In this document: positions 43,951-57,459 of the stretch, in pieces
How positions within the stretch are numbered: the first letter of the stretch is position 1
Layout of the letters: each line of letters opens with the position of its first letter
NCBI GenBank assembly: GCA_032719365.1
Contig: CM064862.1
Span: 53,597,840 to 53,661,839, forward strand
Direction: 5' to 3'
Source: Prinsepia uniflora
Taxonomy: Eukaryota > Streptophyta > Magnoliopsida > Rosales > Rosaceae
Length of the DNA stretch: 64,000 bases
The notes under the pieces: generated by a model
What the model saw: the letters and a program-made list of their open reading frames with translations, nothing else
Told to the model about the DNA's origin: nothing
The model's database searches: none
Position numbers and translations under genes: made by a program

Positions 43951-46910
43951 TTAGGTTTGAGATGTGCTTGCAATAGTCATACCTCCGAGATGTGAGCCTC
44001 GTGCATTTCCTGATAGTGAGACAAGTATCAGAGCACATGATAGTGCATGGTTGGAAGCGGGTTCGAGTATCGGCTGAATAGTGAATATTATGTACTATAT
44101 GGTAAGGATGTTGCGTGGGTCCAGATAATAAGTAAGCTCAATAGTGAAAGCCATGGTATTTATTGGTATGTTGGACCTGGATGTAATAAATGAATTAGTT
44201 TCTCTAGTTAGAATAAGTGTTTAAAGTTTAAAGTGATGAAAAGATTTCTATTGGATCCGACGCATGTAGTAGTGTTTTAGTTGAGCATTACATGTATCAG
44301 TAATTCTATGGATTGTAAATATCGATTTGAGACTCCAGTAGGAGTCAGAATGTCTAGTTATGGTTTGATGTGAGTCTAGTCATTAGAATAAGACTCGAGA
44401 ATGAGTGGGAGTTGGGAAATTAGGGCTCCAATTTAGCCAAAAGATGAAAATGTTGATACAGATTGAGTAATGAATAAGACTTCGTGATGGGACCCAAATA
44501 AATGTTACCGGCCTGGTAAATCTAGTTATTTAAATAAGTTAAAGTTGTATAATGATTCCAAGTAATCCTCTAGGGTGATAAGTATAGAACAAATACTCCC
44601 TGTCTTGGACACATGATTTGTTGAAATTGAAAAAGGTTAGATACTTTTTAGGAATTGAACTGTAATCTGAATAGCATAAATTAAGTAAGGAAATGATCCT
44701 CCAGTTGAGATAAGATCATTATGAATTCATAGGGATAATACCCTAGCCATGTTTATGGATTTAACGAGGGGATTTTGACCGTTCTTAAATTGGGTTATGA
44801 TAGGATCTTTACATTAATAGTACCAGTTAACAAAATTTGCATGGATCCCCAATAAAAATTGAGGTACATCTATGGTAACGGAAGCTAAAAGTTTTGGGGA
44901 TAGGTAGAATAATACATGAAGGGTATGTATTATTATAGCCTTGTTGTTTTGTGGATAAGGAAGTTGAAAGTAGAAGTAAGGGAAAAATTTCTGGACATAG
45001 GGAAATTCGAAGGCAATGAAACCCCAGACGTCAAACGGTACACGGATGGGATATTAAGCCATAAAAAGGATCCGTGTCGTACTTTGTGGCCCGAGTACAC
45101 TTTTACTTGTGCTCTGTTTGACTAAGGTGTGTGAAGTTTCTGAAGGTGACCATGAGGTAAATGCTTAGATTCCCTGATGTTGATGGCCATAGAGAAGGCT
45201 TAGGAGAGTGTGATGGTTGTTGTGGTCTCATGAACAATGACTTGTGTAATATAAACTTGACTGGTTGTTTGTTTATGTTTTATCCTATGCTTACACGTTT
45301 GTAAAAACATGCATATCTTGAGATAAAAAAGGTTGTTATGTTTTGACCATATATGATGTGGAACTAGTAATAGTGGTTAAAAGTTTGAAGGTACGATTCT
45401 TTTGATAAAGATACAAGATTTTACAAACCATAAGAGTTCAATTATTGCAAAGAATATCTTCACCCAGAGAATCAAAGAAGAATTAAATTCGAGATAACAA
45501 GTTTTGGGTGAAACTGGTTAAGAATGTGAAACTCGTTAAGAATTATGAATATGGTATCTAGTGTTATCCAAAGAAAGTGTATAGAATGGTTAATACTGTG
45601 AACAGTACATATTTGAATTTTCTGTTTCAGCTTACGTGATGTTTTTATTGAAGGAACATTGTAATATGCGAGTAGACAAGTGACTAAGTAGTGGAAGCCA
45701 TTTGAATGTGGCAGTTGACTCTAATCCTTAAGTAGATATGGGATTCACTTAATGGAGTAACCTATATTTAAGTTTCAATGAATCCAGAGAAAATTGTGAT
45801 AAGGTCTGGATTGATGAATTAAGGTTACATGATAGTAGAAAACTAAACGTGTTTAGTTAAAATCCAAGGATTATCTTATAAGTCTGACAAGATTGTCCAA
45901 TTCTTAGAAAAATCAATAGGGTATTATGTTGAGTCCCTGCTAATCTGAACCGAATGATATTACTATAAGGATAGGGTGAATAGGTTCAGTTGGTATTACC
46001 CTCATAACGATTCCGAAGACATGTGATGTCATAGGTACCTAGGAAGTATATGCTGGTTTTGTGTAATTTGTTATTTTTATGCGTGAGTAATTGTTGTATA
46101 TGAATTTTTTTATGAGCACTAGTTTAAAGCTTGGAAATAAATTAAGATAGTGGAATAAGAAAAGTGAGAGAAAAGCAATTACTAGAAAGGGAAGGATAAA
46201 CAATGAGGGGCACATGGACAAACTGTATGTCCTTACTTCAGGGTATTTGGTTATGAGTTTGGGAAAGTTAGTAGTGTAATGGACTAGATATTAGCTCAAA
46301 CACGGAATAAGATATTAAATTGCGACTTGAAAGAAGCCAAATTTGAGAACTATAGTTGGGAAAGAACTTAAGTTGTGGTTGCAGACCCATGTTTTGGTCA
46401 TGTTTAGTTAGGTGTTGAGTTAAGTTTTGTGTGAAGAGGTTGAAAAGAGTTCATGGAACTATGTGGATATGGTATTTAAGTTTATTTCCGAGTTGCTAAT
46501 GTCTTAACCTTGAAATGTGAGTCAAGGGGCTGTGTTCGATTATGAGACTTGAGCATTTTAACCATCTAGTTAGTAGATGCTTGGGTTACTAGCCTATACT
46601 TAGTGATCGTATATAGTTTGATTAGTACTCGACTTGAGATTTGGTTCAGCCTGGCTATAAAGCCTGTACGATTTAACCCCTAAGCTATGTTATTACTATG
46701 GTGACAAGTTCTTGCGTGTGACTTGGATAGTAGTTAATACAATTTTCGAGGTGGTATATGTAGATCGGTTATTAAGAAGGCTATTTGAGTATCAAGGCAT
46801 GGTTAGGTAAATTGTTGACCCTAGCGATATTGATATTTGTGTCTAAGTGATTTGTGATGACCTGACCGCCCCCGAATAGGACATTGATAACCGTGCCCGG
46901 TCTTGCTCCC

Positions 46911-46960
46911 GTCTGGCAAGACGACTGAAATTCCCAAGTTACCCTCAGTACTTGCCAAAC
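46911..46960 (-). other. LTR 3'-end stem, variant with changed pairs
   Basis: GTCTGGCAAG (46911-46920) and CTTGCCAAAC (46951-46960). On the transcribed minus strand all ten pairs form, one being G-U. Relative to GTCTGACAC/GTGTCAGAC several pairs differ on both sides. Confidence 0.6.
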
Positions 46961-47399
46961 CAGGGATAGCCACACGTACTTACTCATGCCTCCGCCTCTC
47001 GAGCAGCCTCGCTCAACGCGCCACGACCTGGAGGGTCAATAAAAACACAAAAGGAGTGAGTGGACAAAAATAAAACAGTTTATAAAACAGTTACAAAAAG
47101 ACATTTCTACCCTCCACGTAAAACCAATGCATGCATTCAAAAATCATTTCGCAATCCGTTACACTTTCTACCTAAGAAAACCGTGCATGAAATCAAAATC
47201 ATTTTCCTTTTCTTAACCATCGGGTCTTAGCCCGCAAACATAAACACAGGGCCTCAGCCCAAAACTATAAATCAAATCCAAATACACAACATAATCCAAA
47301 TCCATCAACCATATAAACCGGGCCACTGCCCAACACATCCGAAACATCAGAAATTGACAATGAATCACAAGTCAATCAGTTTACTGGATATCAAGTGCG

Positions 47400-47621
47400 C
47401 CCGAGTCTTTAAACTCAAAACCAATGTGCATAATCAGGCCTTCCCGGGATATCAACGAGTCTTTAACACAATCAATAGGCCTCGGGGGGTATCATACCAA
47501 GTCTTTAAACTCAAAATAGTAACCGAGTCTTTAAACGCATTAAGGGCCCTCCCCCGTCATCAATTAACCGAGTCTTTAAACTCAAAAAGTGCTCCAGCAA
47601 TAGCACCGGGTCTTTAAACCC
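47400..47621 (-). repeat. GAGTCTTTAAACTC minisatellite
   Basis: Minus-strand counterpart of the array at 27286. About six units with spacers. The last is GGGTCTTTAAACCC with both ends changed together. Confidence 0.8.
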
Positions 47622-49323
47622 AAAAATTATAAATCACAACAATCCAGGATCCATCGTGATCCAAATTCCAAATCCAATCTGAAACCACATTTTGTCATAA
47701 CAGGACTCATGTCCGAATTTCACATTCAAATCCCAAAATCTTACTTCCCAAAACAAAATCAACTCATCATTAAAACGGAGCATGTATAATCATACCAAAT
47801 CACTTTATCAAACCCTCTTCCATTCCGGAATTCGAATTCGCAATAATGATTCCGTAAGCCGGGATCCGGAAACATCATCCCGAACCCAAACCAAGAATCC
47901 ATTTTCAAACTTCCGAAAACCGAAATCTCGTTCCTCAAATTTACTTTTATGCCCCGAGCATCAAGCCCGAAATCTCCTTTTTCAAAATCCGTTTTAAATC
48001 CTTGAAAACACCTCATATTTCAAATCTCAAGGTCAATACATCAAAACCACAATCAAATCACCAAAATCACGGTCAAACCACCACATACTCGAAATCTCGT
48101 AAAACATGAAAAAACGTGTCATTCTCAAAATACGTGTCAAAACCGTAAACCATACTCACAATCGCAAACGAAACATCATTAAAACATGATACGCATAAAT
48201 CATATAAAATCATTCGTTAAACCATCGTCAAAACATAAGAGAAGCCATAGTCTCGAAATACGTGCAATTTCGTATGCATATCAAAAATACGTATAAATAC
48301 GGAAATCAAAATTATCACAAGTCATAATCATGATCATAGAAATCATAGGAATATTTATGCATGCATTAAATTTTGAAAGCAACGTCCACTCACACACCGT
48401 CCATAAAGCTCGTTTTCGCGCTGCACGCGTTTCCGTAATTTTCGACATTTTCCAGAAATCTCAAATCCTTGAAAAACCATCCCACGCGCCCTCACGCGCC
48501 GCCGCAAGCGGTTGCGCGTGAGGCTCACGCGCCTGCTACAGTACTGCACAGTCGTGCCACCTGTCTATGAACTCGTGACGTCCCAAACTACGTCACGGTC
48601 ATTGGTCAAAGTCCATTTGACGGCCCGCATTAAAAGTCAACGTTTTACCCATGACTAGGGGCAAAACGGTCATTTTGTATCGTTGGTCCGATTTCGCCCA
48701 ACTAATCACCGATTAACCCCACTAATCATGATTAGTTACTAATCTAATCCCGGATTCCGGGACGGGTCGTTAAAGGAAATAAGGGGCTAGTTTAGTTAAC
48801 AAAGTTTTATAAGTGGTTTGGTTCCACGGTCTATGGTTGTCTGATAAAAAATAGGATCCTTTGTTGTTTATAGTGATGTCTAAGTTATCGAAGTCTTGAT
48901 GGATAAGGTTTGGAGTGCTAGTTCAAGTATGGTAGTGTTTTTCATTGTAACTCATATTTGGGTTACTGATTAGTTTTGTTTGACTGGTAGAAACCAATCC
49001 TGAAAGATGTAGTAAGAGTTTTGACATGTCCAGACGTAATGTGTGCGGTTCTCGGACATGTTCGAGTGATAATGAGTTCAGTTTGGGGGTGTTTTTGTGA
49101 AATAGTTAGAATACACGAGACTTCGGAGTTGCTCATATGATTTTTTTTTGAAAGGCAATTGATAAGTTAATTGACATTAAGTAACTCAGTTTTCCAATTT
49201 GATTATGGAGAGCTAAATTGGGATTGTTCTTTGGTGGGGAACCTATTGGTAAGTTAACTGAAAATCGTAAGGAAACCACACTCACCAAATTTCAAGGACA
49301 AAATTTTTCGGAAGGGGGGTAGG

Positions 49324-50484
49324 TTACGACCCGGAATTCGAGGAAAATAAAATTTGAAAAATTTTATAGATGAAATTTTTTCCCTTGGAATGGCCAAACA
49401 TTGACTTTTGATCCGAGTATTATTGGACGTTTTGTAAAGACCATTACGAAGGTCTCAATGTCCTGAACTCATAGATAGGCGGTACACTAAAATCGAAAGT
49501 CAAATGGATGTTATGCGGGTAAAAATGGCTAAGGGAAATATGGTAATTTGGTTAACAAGTATATCTTCGTAATTTCACCATAGGATATTTTGTGAAGGGA
49601 CAAGTGACCCAATCACTTTTAATCTTTTTCCACCGACTTACACCGACTTACATCTACGTATATGTGTTTATGAAGTTGGGTTTGGGTAGCTTCGGTGAGT
49701 AGGAGCCGAAAAGGAGAAAAACCACCCCAATCAACTAATCCCTGAGGAAAATGTGAAGGAAAATAAGGAGATGAAGGAGAAGAGGCCGGACAGAGAAGGA
49801 TACTGAGAAAGTGGGAGACCTTGCAGACCCTAAAACAAAGCTGTGGAGCCAAGTTTTAGCTGTTGATCGAGCAATTGGTTGGAGACTTTCTAGCATTTAA
49901 CCAAGTTCGATAGAGTGATCATTGAGTTCCTAAGATCATTATGAGACAGAAAGAACGAAGGTTTGGGTGTGAGGAGTAGCATGTGAGGTGCTGGAAATTT
50001 GGCAGAGAGACCATGGAAACAGAACATGTTATAGAGGTGATTTTTCCTAAATCTAATACCTTAGATCTCTTCCTGGACTTGTATAGGTTTTCTTAAATGG
50101 TTTGGATGAGAAAAATAAACATTGGAAATGAGTTCCACACCCAGGTATGGGTCGTTGGGTCGGGCGACCTAGTTTATAGAAAACGGGTCAAAGAGAGGTG
50201 GAAGACGAAGAACAACGTAGCACGTGAATTCCATGTGCAGTGAGAGTCATGGGCATGTGTGGGTGTGTGCTAGTCCATCTTGAAATGCGGTCAATACAGT
50301 TTTCAATGTGTTCAACGTTATGAGTGCAACGGTACAGTTTTTGAGGAGATCAGATATAGTCTCGAGGAAGTTTTGACTGTCCGAAGGTTTAGGGGTTGTT
50401 TTAAGTTCGTTTAAAATCCCTATAAATTTAGACATTAAACTATGAGGTATTTGGAATCATTAGTAACCCTTAGATGATGTTTGC
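49324..50484 (+). mobile_element. Element E 3' LTR, interrupted by element F
   Basis: Starts TTACGACCCGGAATTCG after the purine tract and carries the head module (CATTGACTTTTGATCCG, GACCATTACGAAGG). The 5' LTR shows how it should go on (GTGACACGCTGCAAAGG), but here element F starts after GTTTGC. Confidence 0.8.
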
Positions 50485-53400
50485 TGACACATCCCGACTC
50501 GGATAATCCATTTATGGCACGTAGGTCGAGGCGTTTTGGCTGACATCTGGACGATTATGCCTAGATGACAAAGCCAAAAGAATAAAAACGAAGTCGTTTT
50601 ACTTGTCGTGAGAACCGTAGTCGGACAAAACCGGTCGTCATTTTACAAATAGCAAAAGTGTAGAGCGAGGTCTGACTTGATGATCCTACCGTTACACTTT
50701 ACTACCTAAAGTACCTGATTATTGTCAACTCCGTCCCAAGACTCAAGAGCGAGTGTTAGAGCAGCCAATAAGTCTCCTCGTGATATGTGCACATCAACCA
50801 TACCTAAAGGATTCAAAAATCAAGGGTGAGTGGACCCAGATTCTATTTCAGTGTCAAACTGTATTTAAATAAACAACATATTTTAACCCATTGTTTTAAA
50901 GTGAAAATCCCAAAACAGTTGAAGCATACTTGCACATAATACAAGAAATACCATATTATTCATAAAATAATAATGCAACTAATATGCATAAATGAGCCAT
51001 AAATAAACCATAAATAAGTCACCATATGAACCCACATCATCAATGCTTAGGAGTCGCCTCATGAGTCCCCTCGAGTCTCATAATCGGAACATACACTGAG
51101 TATCCTTTTTTGGTACCACGACCACGTGAAAGCTGGGTGTCTCTCATAGTCACCTCATGTCCCCTAGAGCTCGGGGTACAATCTAGCACCCTTTTAACTA
51201 GTATTACGAGCGGCGCGGGTGATCAATCATGTGGAGGCTGGTATGTGGCCTTATAGATGGGTACATGATACTAGCGACCCCTAAGTGGGTTCTAAACATC
51301 TCAAACTCATCAATGCACCAGGCACTCTTATGCAATGCAATGTGTGACTCAATACTTATCACTATGTGTACTTACCATATTACCATAGATAAACATAACC
51401 GGATATGCATAGTAACCATTCATCACAATCTCATACCACAATAGTCACATAATAAATCATGCATGCTCAACAAGTATCATAATGTACAAAAAATGTAAAA
51501 CGTGCGAGTAATAAAGGATATGAAACAAGGTTTAGGGAAGGGGTCAACTAAAAAACTTGTCGGGGAGTCATAATCCCCCGACATGCTAGGCTAGCACAAG
51601 CCTTGAGTCAAGTTATCCCTAAGTAATAATCCAAAAGATTAAAATTATTTCGTATAACAATTAATCGAATCACATCCAATTAGGGTAACCCCAAAATAAG
51701 GCTTATAGTCACCTAACATGGACCTAGATACGTTTAGAATGTCCAAAAACCTTGGAAAATAGTGCCTATAAGGTTTTAGAAAGTGAGAAACAATGCCACA
51801 AGCCATTTAGGTGGTTGGAAGAGCACTCAAAACGATCCTAAAAAACTTTAAAGTATGCCCACGCGCCGCCGTGGGTCAGAAAAGCTTCCCACGCACTAGC
51901 GGAGGATTGGAAAACGCTCCCATGAGCCTTTACTTGTCGACAGGGGGGCCACGCGCTAGCAATGCGCACCCCCTGCACGCATCACACACTCTGGGCCTGT
52001 CAGGGAACTGTGTCCCATGCGCCACACGTGTTGGCTACAGTAACAAGCACGTGCCACACTTACGGCCCACATGTGTGGGAATATTCTCTGGAATATTTCT
52101 AGAATGTTTCAGAGAATATTCCTCCAATATTCCAGAGAATATTCCCTCATGTTGACCATTAGGACTTACGTTGACCAAAAGTTGACTAACGGCAGTCAAC
52201 TATTGACCGTTGACTCACCGTCATCAGAGCTTCATTGGAGACGGTGGTTGGAATCTGGAATTTTTGCGAGAAAATTTTCCACAATTCGTGCGAGGTCCAT
52301 TTTCTCTGATTCTAACATACATTTAGTCCAAACGATTCAACTCAAAGCAAGGATTACAATTTTCTACTTTTCAGAGTCTAAAACTACCTGTTTCGACCGT
52401 TGCAAGGCCGGGAAGGTCCCTGGTTTGCAAGTCCGGCCGCCATCGGCTCCGTTGTTGTCCTCACACCAAACAAGCATGCAATTAGTTCGAAATAATTCTC
52501 ACATTATGCTGGTTACACTGGTCATAACTAGAGAGTCTGAGATTACCTGGAAAACAATCAAATTCGATCGGGTCATAGTCGGGTCAAGCTGGGTTAAACT
52601 CGGGTCATTATCAGCATCGTCAATCCACACCTCGAAAGGGACATGCAACCACAGCAAGGCGTCATCCTCATCCAAACGACCAGATTAACATCAAGTTTGG
52701 GTTTAGATATTGCCTTCACCTTTTTTCTTCTAACAGGTTGTTTGCGGTCCTGAGTTGGGTCGAGCTCGATTGTTCTCAATCAATGGTCGCCAATGAATCG
52801 AGGAGGAAAGGATGCTCGTTGTCATGCCGAGACGCAGCCATGAGTACGACTTCGATTTCAGGTCGATCATGGCAATAAGTAAATAGAGATGGAAAGGGTG
52901 CATGTGTTCAGCATCCCTGGATGTGAAGGCTCGCGGGGACGAAGAAGACTTGGGTGATGGATGTAGTTCTTGTAGGTCCTTAACAGTGAGGGAGAAGGAT
53001 ATGATGCGAGAGGTGGGTTTGAGTCACTAGATTTAGTTACCCACAAAGTGTCCATGGTGCTTGTTTTTATTCTCTGTTCACGGGTAAGAAGTCGTGTGCG
53101 CACCAAGGAGGAGAAATAGATATATGGGTCACGGCTTTGGGCTTCATACTATTGCTTATCTTTGGGCTTGGTAACTAGCTTATGGAGATGAGCCTTATCA
53201 AGTTATGATAGATGGCTTATGGGCTTAAAAACGAAAAAGGATCCTAACTAAGTATGAAGTGTCGGTTGGTTACCAAAACTTCAAAGTGAGCTCCCACAAG
53301 ACTAGGTTGGTCTCACAAGAAATGGGCTCAACAAACCGCTAAACCAAGTTGAACCAAAGGCTTGAGTTGTGGGCTTGGGCGCCAAAACAGTGATTCACAA

Positions 53401-53517
53401 GGCCCATCCCAATTTAAAAAGTGCAAAACAAGCCCAATTAAATTCGAGTCAATCTGATAGGGGTAAAATGGTAATTTTACGAATTTGATTTCTAAATTTT
53501 GGGTGTGGGATGTATCA
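50485..53517 (-). mobile_element. Element F 3' LTR
   Basis: 3033 bp, TGACACATCCCGACTCGG to GTGGGATGTATCA on plus. The left flank is TTTGC from element E. The 205-codon open frame at 52071-52688 is antisense to the element and matches nothing I know. It contains a striking inverted-repeat/heat-shock-like block at 52078-52145. Confidence 0.88.
52078..52145. promoter_or_regulatory. 20-bp inverted repeat with heat-shock-element-like units
   Basis: A 20-bp arm starting GGAATATTCTCTGG (52078-52097) and its exact reverse complement (52126-52145) flank 28 bp that hold TTCTAGAA and another GAATATTC. In total there are three GAATATTC, one TTCTAGAA and several lone TTC/GAA units in 68 bp. Heat-shock factor sites are inverted GAA/TTC pentamers. 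Spacing here is imperfect (gaps of 3), so HSF binding is only a possibility. Confidence 0.6.
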
Positions 53518-53533
53518 TTCTACTCCCTAAGAA

Positions 53534-53551
53534 AATTTCGTCCCTGAAATT
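53534..53551 (-). promoter_or_regulatory. AATTTCG-N4-TGAAATT dyad beside element F polypurine tract
   Basis: Plus AATTTCG, TCCC, TGAAATT; 6 of 7 pairs match. The minus-strand purine tract TTAGGGAGTAGAA lies between it and the LTR. Confidence 0.7.
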
Positions 53552-56259
53552 GGGTCAAGGCTAGTCTAGGGTATAACCCCCAATGGTTGCTAGAAAACAT
53601 CCTTATTACTACGATCACAATTAAGCTCTCTCGTACAATCCAGCAGATCAGTGTCCCACTTGGACGAATCTTCAGTTAACTGGGCACAACTACTAGTGTG
53701 TCTCCTTGATTACAACAATCGACTAAATAAGCATTACCCCCCAAATGATACAGCAAATCAGATGATTACTGAATAGTTGTTTTATTGAATGTCTTGTAAT
53801 GATTCCTTAATCAACAAATCTTTTCCAAAAGGATTTAGAACCCTCAACAAATAAGGTCTACCACACTAAAAAATTCCAGTAGGCTAGGGAATTCAAAAGA
53901 CTTCTGCGTTCCAATTATCTCGTAAGGTAACGCATAGCAAATGTCCCAATTTCACCTCTAATCCACCTAAGCGAGCACATAGGGTAATCATTACTAGTCC
54001 AACTCAATGTCCTTAAGTACTCAGCCTGACCAGAAATCTAGAATTCCTCCTAGCAATCATTGATGATAGAGCTAACGTTAATGGTAGGAGTCAGTAAGGC
54101 TCAACTAATTCAGCGGATAATGCGGTCTACAAATCAATCCCCCTCAGTCGAAGGGTTCAGGGAGAACAAAGGGTAACGAGCTCGTTAAGTTCAATTAATC
54201 ATTAGTTAACATGAATATGGAAACGTAGCCCAGACGTTTATCCTTCGGGTTCAACAAGCAACTAACTCCACTAAATGATCCCTCCAGTCCAAATGTCCTA
54301 ACACAGGATATGAAGGATACCAAGTGCAACATCCATTTCGATTTGATCCTGAAGATACAAGTGTGTAACATAACACACCTCAAGTAGATAGCTCGTAGCC
54401 TAGCGGGTCCTTAGAGTCCTCCTAAAAGCCAACAAGCTTATAAAGTCAACATATCAATAAGATATCGATTTTTTTGATGGTTCCTCATAACTCAAGCGTC
54501 CAAAACTGGTTAAGGCATAAATCAAACTCAGCACGTAATATGGTTCAACTTTTCTGGAGGGATTAAGTGAAGTAAGGACACAAAAGTCTTGGTAATCTAC
54601 TGATGATCTCCCTCAAGAAGGTTCCTAAGTCCCACCCCCACCCCTCCTCCCCCCTCCCCCTTTCAATCTCGTTTATAGTAGGATCCTCACGCAAGGTAAA
54701 CTCAAGGTTTATAACTTTCGAATAAATTGAAATATCCAAAATCTAAATTCCAGGTTTGATATAGTGCTTGAAGTTCGATCCTTGTGACTCTGCAGAGTAA
54801 AAAATCAACGAAAGATTATGAATGTCACTCCACTACTCGGGTGGCATCAGGGAAAAAGAAGCATATAGAAACGACTAGCAAAAGAAAGCTTCTCCAATAG
54901 CTAGGGAAGGTCATGAGGAAATAAGGTCCTATGACTCGGATCAAAGTAGAAGTCAAACACTTCAATGATGGGATGCCTAGGCCAACTCCTGGGTAAAGGT
55001 TTACGAAGTCAAACGAGTAAAGAGATTAACCACCATTTACTGGTGAATGCGCAATAGGAAAGAGTCTAAGCAACAAGTTTGGGTAGCGAACAAAATCCCT
55101 AAACTAGGATCTTCAATAATCATGGCATAAGTTCTGGTCGGTTAACCGATCTCCGCTTACAAGTTTTAACCAAACAATCTTGCCCATGGTTACCATCCAA
55201 TCGAAAGCTCGAAGTTCCTCGATCACCACTAATTTATAGCATAAGTTGGCCACAAGAGGAGGGCCATGTAAATTCTCTCATCTATCCAATAGCCCGAGGC
55301 TCTCCTAGGCCATGTCAAAACTACCAAACAAATTAAACTTACTCAGGGGTAATTCCGATGATAAACAATGCCAGGCACAAGGTCATGACCATCTGAAGTG
55401 CATAGCCTGGGGCAGATCTGGAGGCAATGAGAAGCAGGTCATCGGTTAAGACTTGGTTTGAACTACGGGAGGTGGAGTCAAAACTCACACCCGAAAACGA
55501 AACGTTCATACCTGTTCTAGAAATGGGGAGATACTTGAGTGTATCAAAGTGAATACCCGACAATGTTCCAAAAGATGGAAATCAAATGCTAAAATCCTGT
55601 TGGAGTCTAAGCACGTACATAACAAGATCTAAAGGATGGCCAATTCCGAGTGAGTAGCTCCCTGCTTAGGTTCCCGCCAAACTGTTTCCTTTGGCACTAC
55701 AAGTTCTTGTTTAGGTCATGCTGTTAGATTAAGCTAAACGTGCACTATGTCCATGAGAAGTGGTCTAATCCCAAGCCTTGATAAGCTCAAGCCTAGAGTC
55801 TACAAATGGGGTCTAGGGAGAGAGAGTCCAAACAATCTCGTACCAACGGTTCTCATTAAACACATTTACCACAATTCGTAAGCTCGGCGATGCATAAACA
55901 TAAAAAAGGTCTAAAGCGTCATCTAGCGAACGCCTCCAAGAAATCATTAGGTGCATGACTGGGAATTATACTCTATGTTTATACCAGGAGAGTACGCTCA
56001 CCGAGAATAGGTGACATGTGGTGGTTAAATCTAGTCCCCAAAAGGCCATTCGAATTGAACTCAGAGTTGACGATCCAGCTAAACACGTGGAAGGAATCAC
56101 CGACCGATAACCTAGCGTGATAATGATCGTCAAAAGGTAGTAGTAATCCATCTCGCAATCTCACTGTCAACAAACTCAAATCACTGTGAGTAAAACTTAA
56201 TTTGAGACTTAGACGAATTCATTTAACACTTTCGTTAACAAAGTCAAGGGGGTGGGGAG

Positions 56260-57459
56260 TGTAATGTTAAAGATGAAGCATAAGTTGACATGAAGTGTGG
56301 GGCACAGTACGGGATCGATAACAGGACAAGTCTCGAGTCATCACAGAATGCTAACAATCAGCAAAAATTTTGTACTAAGTAAAAAGTTTAAGGGAACAAA
56401 AACTATAACTAATAGTCTGACATACGAAGAATAAAAATGACCCCAAAGGTTAAAATTGTCAAAGTTAGAAACCATTATTTACAGGTGTGCTTCTCTAGTT
56501 TTTAATACAATTTTTGTTGATTAAATAATATAGAGATACTGCTTAGGATGAAATAATACAAATCCATGTATAGAACATGAAAATCGGACATGAAAAGAAG
56601 GATATAAAGCCAGGTCAACCTGTCGGGTCGGAAAACCTGAAACCAGTAAAAGGATTGACTCGTCGCGAGGAAGGAGGTGACTATGGAGCCCACCGTACGC
56701 AGAGGCCTTGTGACGGCGCGTGCAACATCTATTGGTCAACCCGTCAACACAAAAGTTACTCCTTATCATTTTATGAGTTTATTGATATAACATTTGGATT
56801 AATTGGACCCTGCATAGACCTAGCTCTGAAAATTTAATGTATTTTTCTTATTGGTTAAGTATTACATAATTATGGCTAAGTTAAAGTCGATGTGCTAACC
56901 TTAGGGGGAATTGTGGAATTAGATCTATATATATTATTGTGCTTAGCTTAAGGGGAAAAGGGGAAATTATACTTTCCTAAAAAAGGATATCCATTTAATT
57001 ATTAATCCATAAATCCTATTGTGTTTAAGATTATGGTTGACTAAAGTGGTTCTTAACAAGTTCCATAGTAAGATGTTTGCAATAAAAATGTCTCCTAGAT
57101 AATTAGTAAGGTGGCAAGGATTTGTTGCACATTTTTTTATAAATCCCATTATTATTCATATTAGATATTTGGTTATTATGTGGGATTTACAGAAATATTA
57201 ATTGAGAAAAATAGGTTTTAAATTCCTCGACAATTACTATTAGTTTACTTAAATACTCTATGATCGATTAGTAACCTCCACTACTTATCGGGGAAAGAGG
57301 CTGGATGTGGGCGGTAACCCTGCAAGGGTGGGTTAGTTTTGGTTCATTCACCAAGCTTTGAATATGAGTAAAATTGGACAGATCCCTTGTCTAACAAGTT
57401 TTGTTAGACGGGAGCAGGACCGGTCTGGTTTTCTTCGTAACTAGGGACAGGTTCTGTCA
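56260..57459 (+). mobile_element. LTR fragment H, inserted in element F
   Basis: Ends GGGACAGGTTCTGTCA and its last 200 bp parallel the end of the element D LTR (GGATGTGGGCGGTAACCCT against GGATATGGGCGGTAACCCT). The start is placed at TGTAATGTTAAAG because a purine tract, AAGGGGGTGGGGAG (56246-56259), directly precedes it as before a 3' LTR. No target duplication is found (GGGAG against CCACA), so the left boundary is provisional and some internal DNA of H may extend left of 56246. Confidence 0.6.
57389..57409 (+). other. LTR 3'-end stem-loop, compensated variant
   Basis: GTCTAACAA, loop GTT, TTGTTAGAC: a 9-bp perfect stem, 21 nt like those at 22585 and 32041. Two pairs differ from those copies on both sides (5:17 G-C to A-T, and 9:13 C-G to A-T). 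GGGAGCAGGAC follows. Confidence 0.85.

Larger units (their letters stand above)
46858..48773 (-). mobile_element. Promoter-deleted LTR relic inside element E
   Basis: Plus strand TGACCTGACCGCCCCC through GGGACGGGTCGTTA. It belongs with the 25021/59340 subfamily by its GAGTCTTTAAACTC minisatellite (47400-47621). At about 48543 the CGCGCCTGCTACAGTAC stretch jumps straight to GTGCCACCTGTCTATGAAC, removing the dyad, TATA and first-exon part that element B has there (roughly 1.4 kb). No target duplication is seen (TGTGA against AAGGA), so an end may be eroded. Confidence 0.8.
43951..49323 (+). mobile_element. Element E internal region, non-coding
   Basis: About 3.5 kb of element DNA plus a 1.9-kb inserted LTR. 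The longest sense ORF (44916-45125, 69 codons) has no recognisable motif. I find no gag core, RT or integrase signature. It ends in the decayed dyad AATTTCA-AGGA-CAAAATT (49288-49305) and the purine tract CGGAAGGGGGGTAGG. Confidence 0.65.
41942..50484 (+). mobile_element. Element E: gypsy-like element without recognisable pol
   Basis: Head-truncated 5' LTR 41942-43935, decayed primer site 43938-43950, internal region 43936-49323 (with an inserted LTR at 46858-48773), purine tract 49309-49323, and 3' LTR from 49324 until element F inserts at 50485. The LTR pair shares GGTAGCTTCGGTGAGTAGG, GCCGAAAAGGAGAAAAACC and GGAATCATTAGTAACCCTTA. Divergence is clear by eye, so it is old. Confidence 0.8.

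Noticed and set aside
44916..45125. Integrase or RNase H remnant in element E
   Set aside because: I looked for HHCC, DDE, YxDD and CCHC patterns here and found none. The short ORF has no support.
46858..48773. Intact solo LTR with target duplication
   Set aside because: Flanks do not match (TGTGA, AAGGA) and the promoter section is deleted, so it is a relic.
52071..52688. 205-codon ORF as a gene
   Set aside because: It lies antisense in the element F LTR and starts inside the inverted-repeat block. No domain is recognised.
54634..54661. C-rich tract as an i-motif or quadruplex regulator
   Set aside because: It is a single irregular run in decayed element DNA with no conserved partner copy to support a role.
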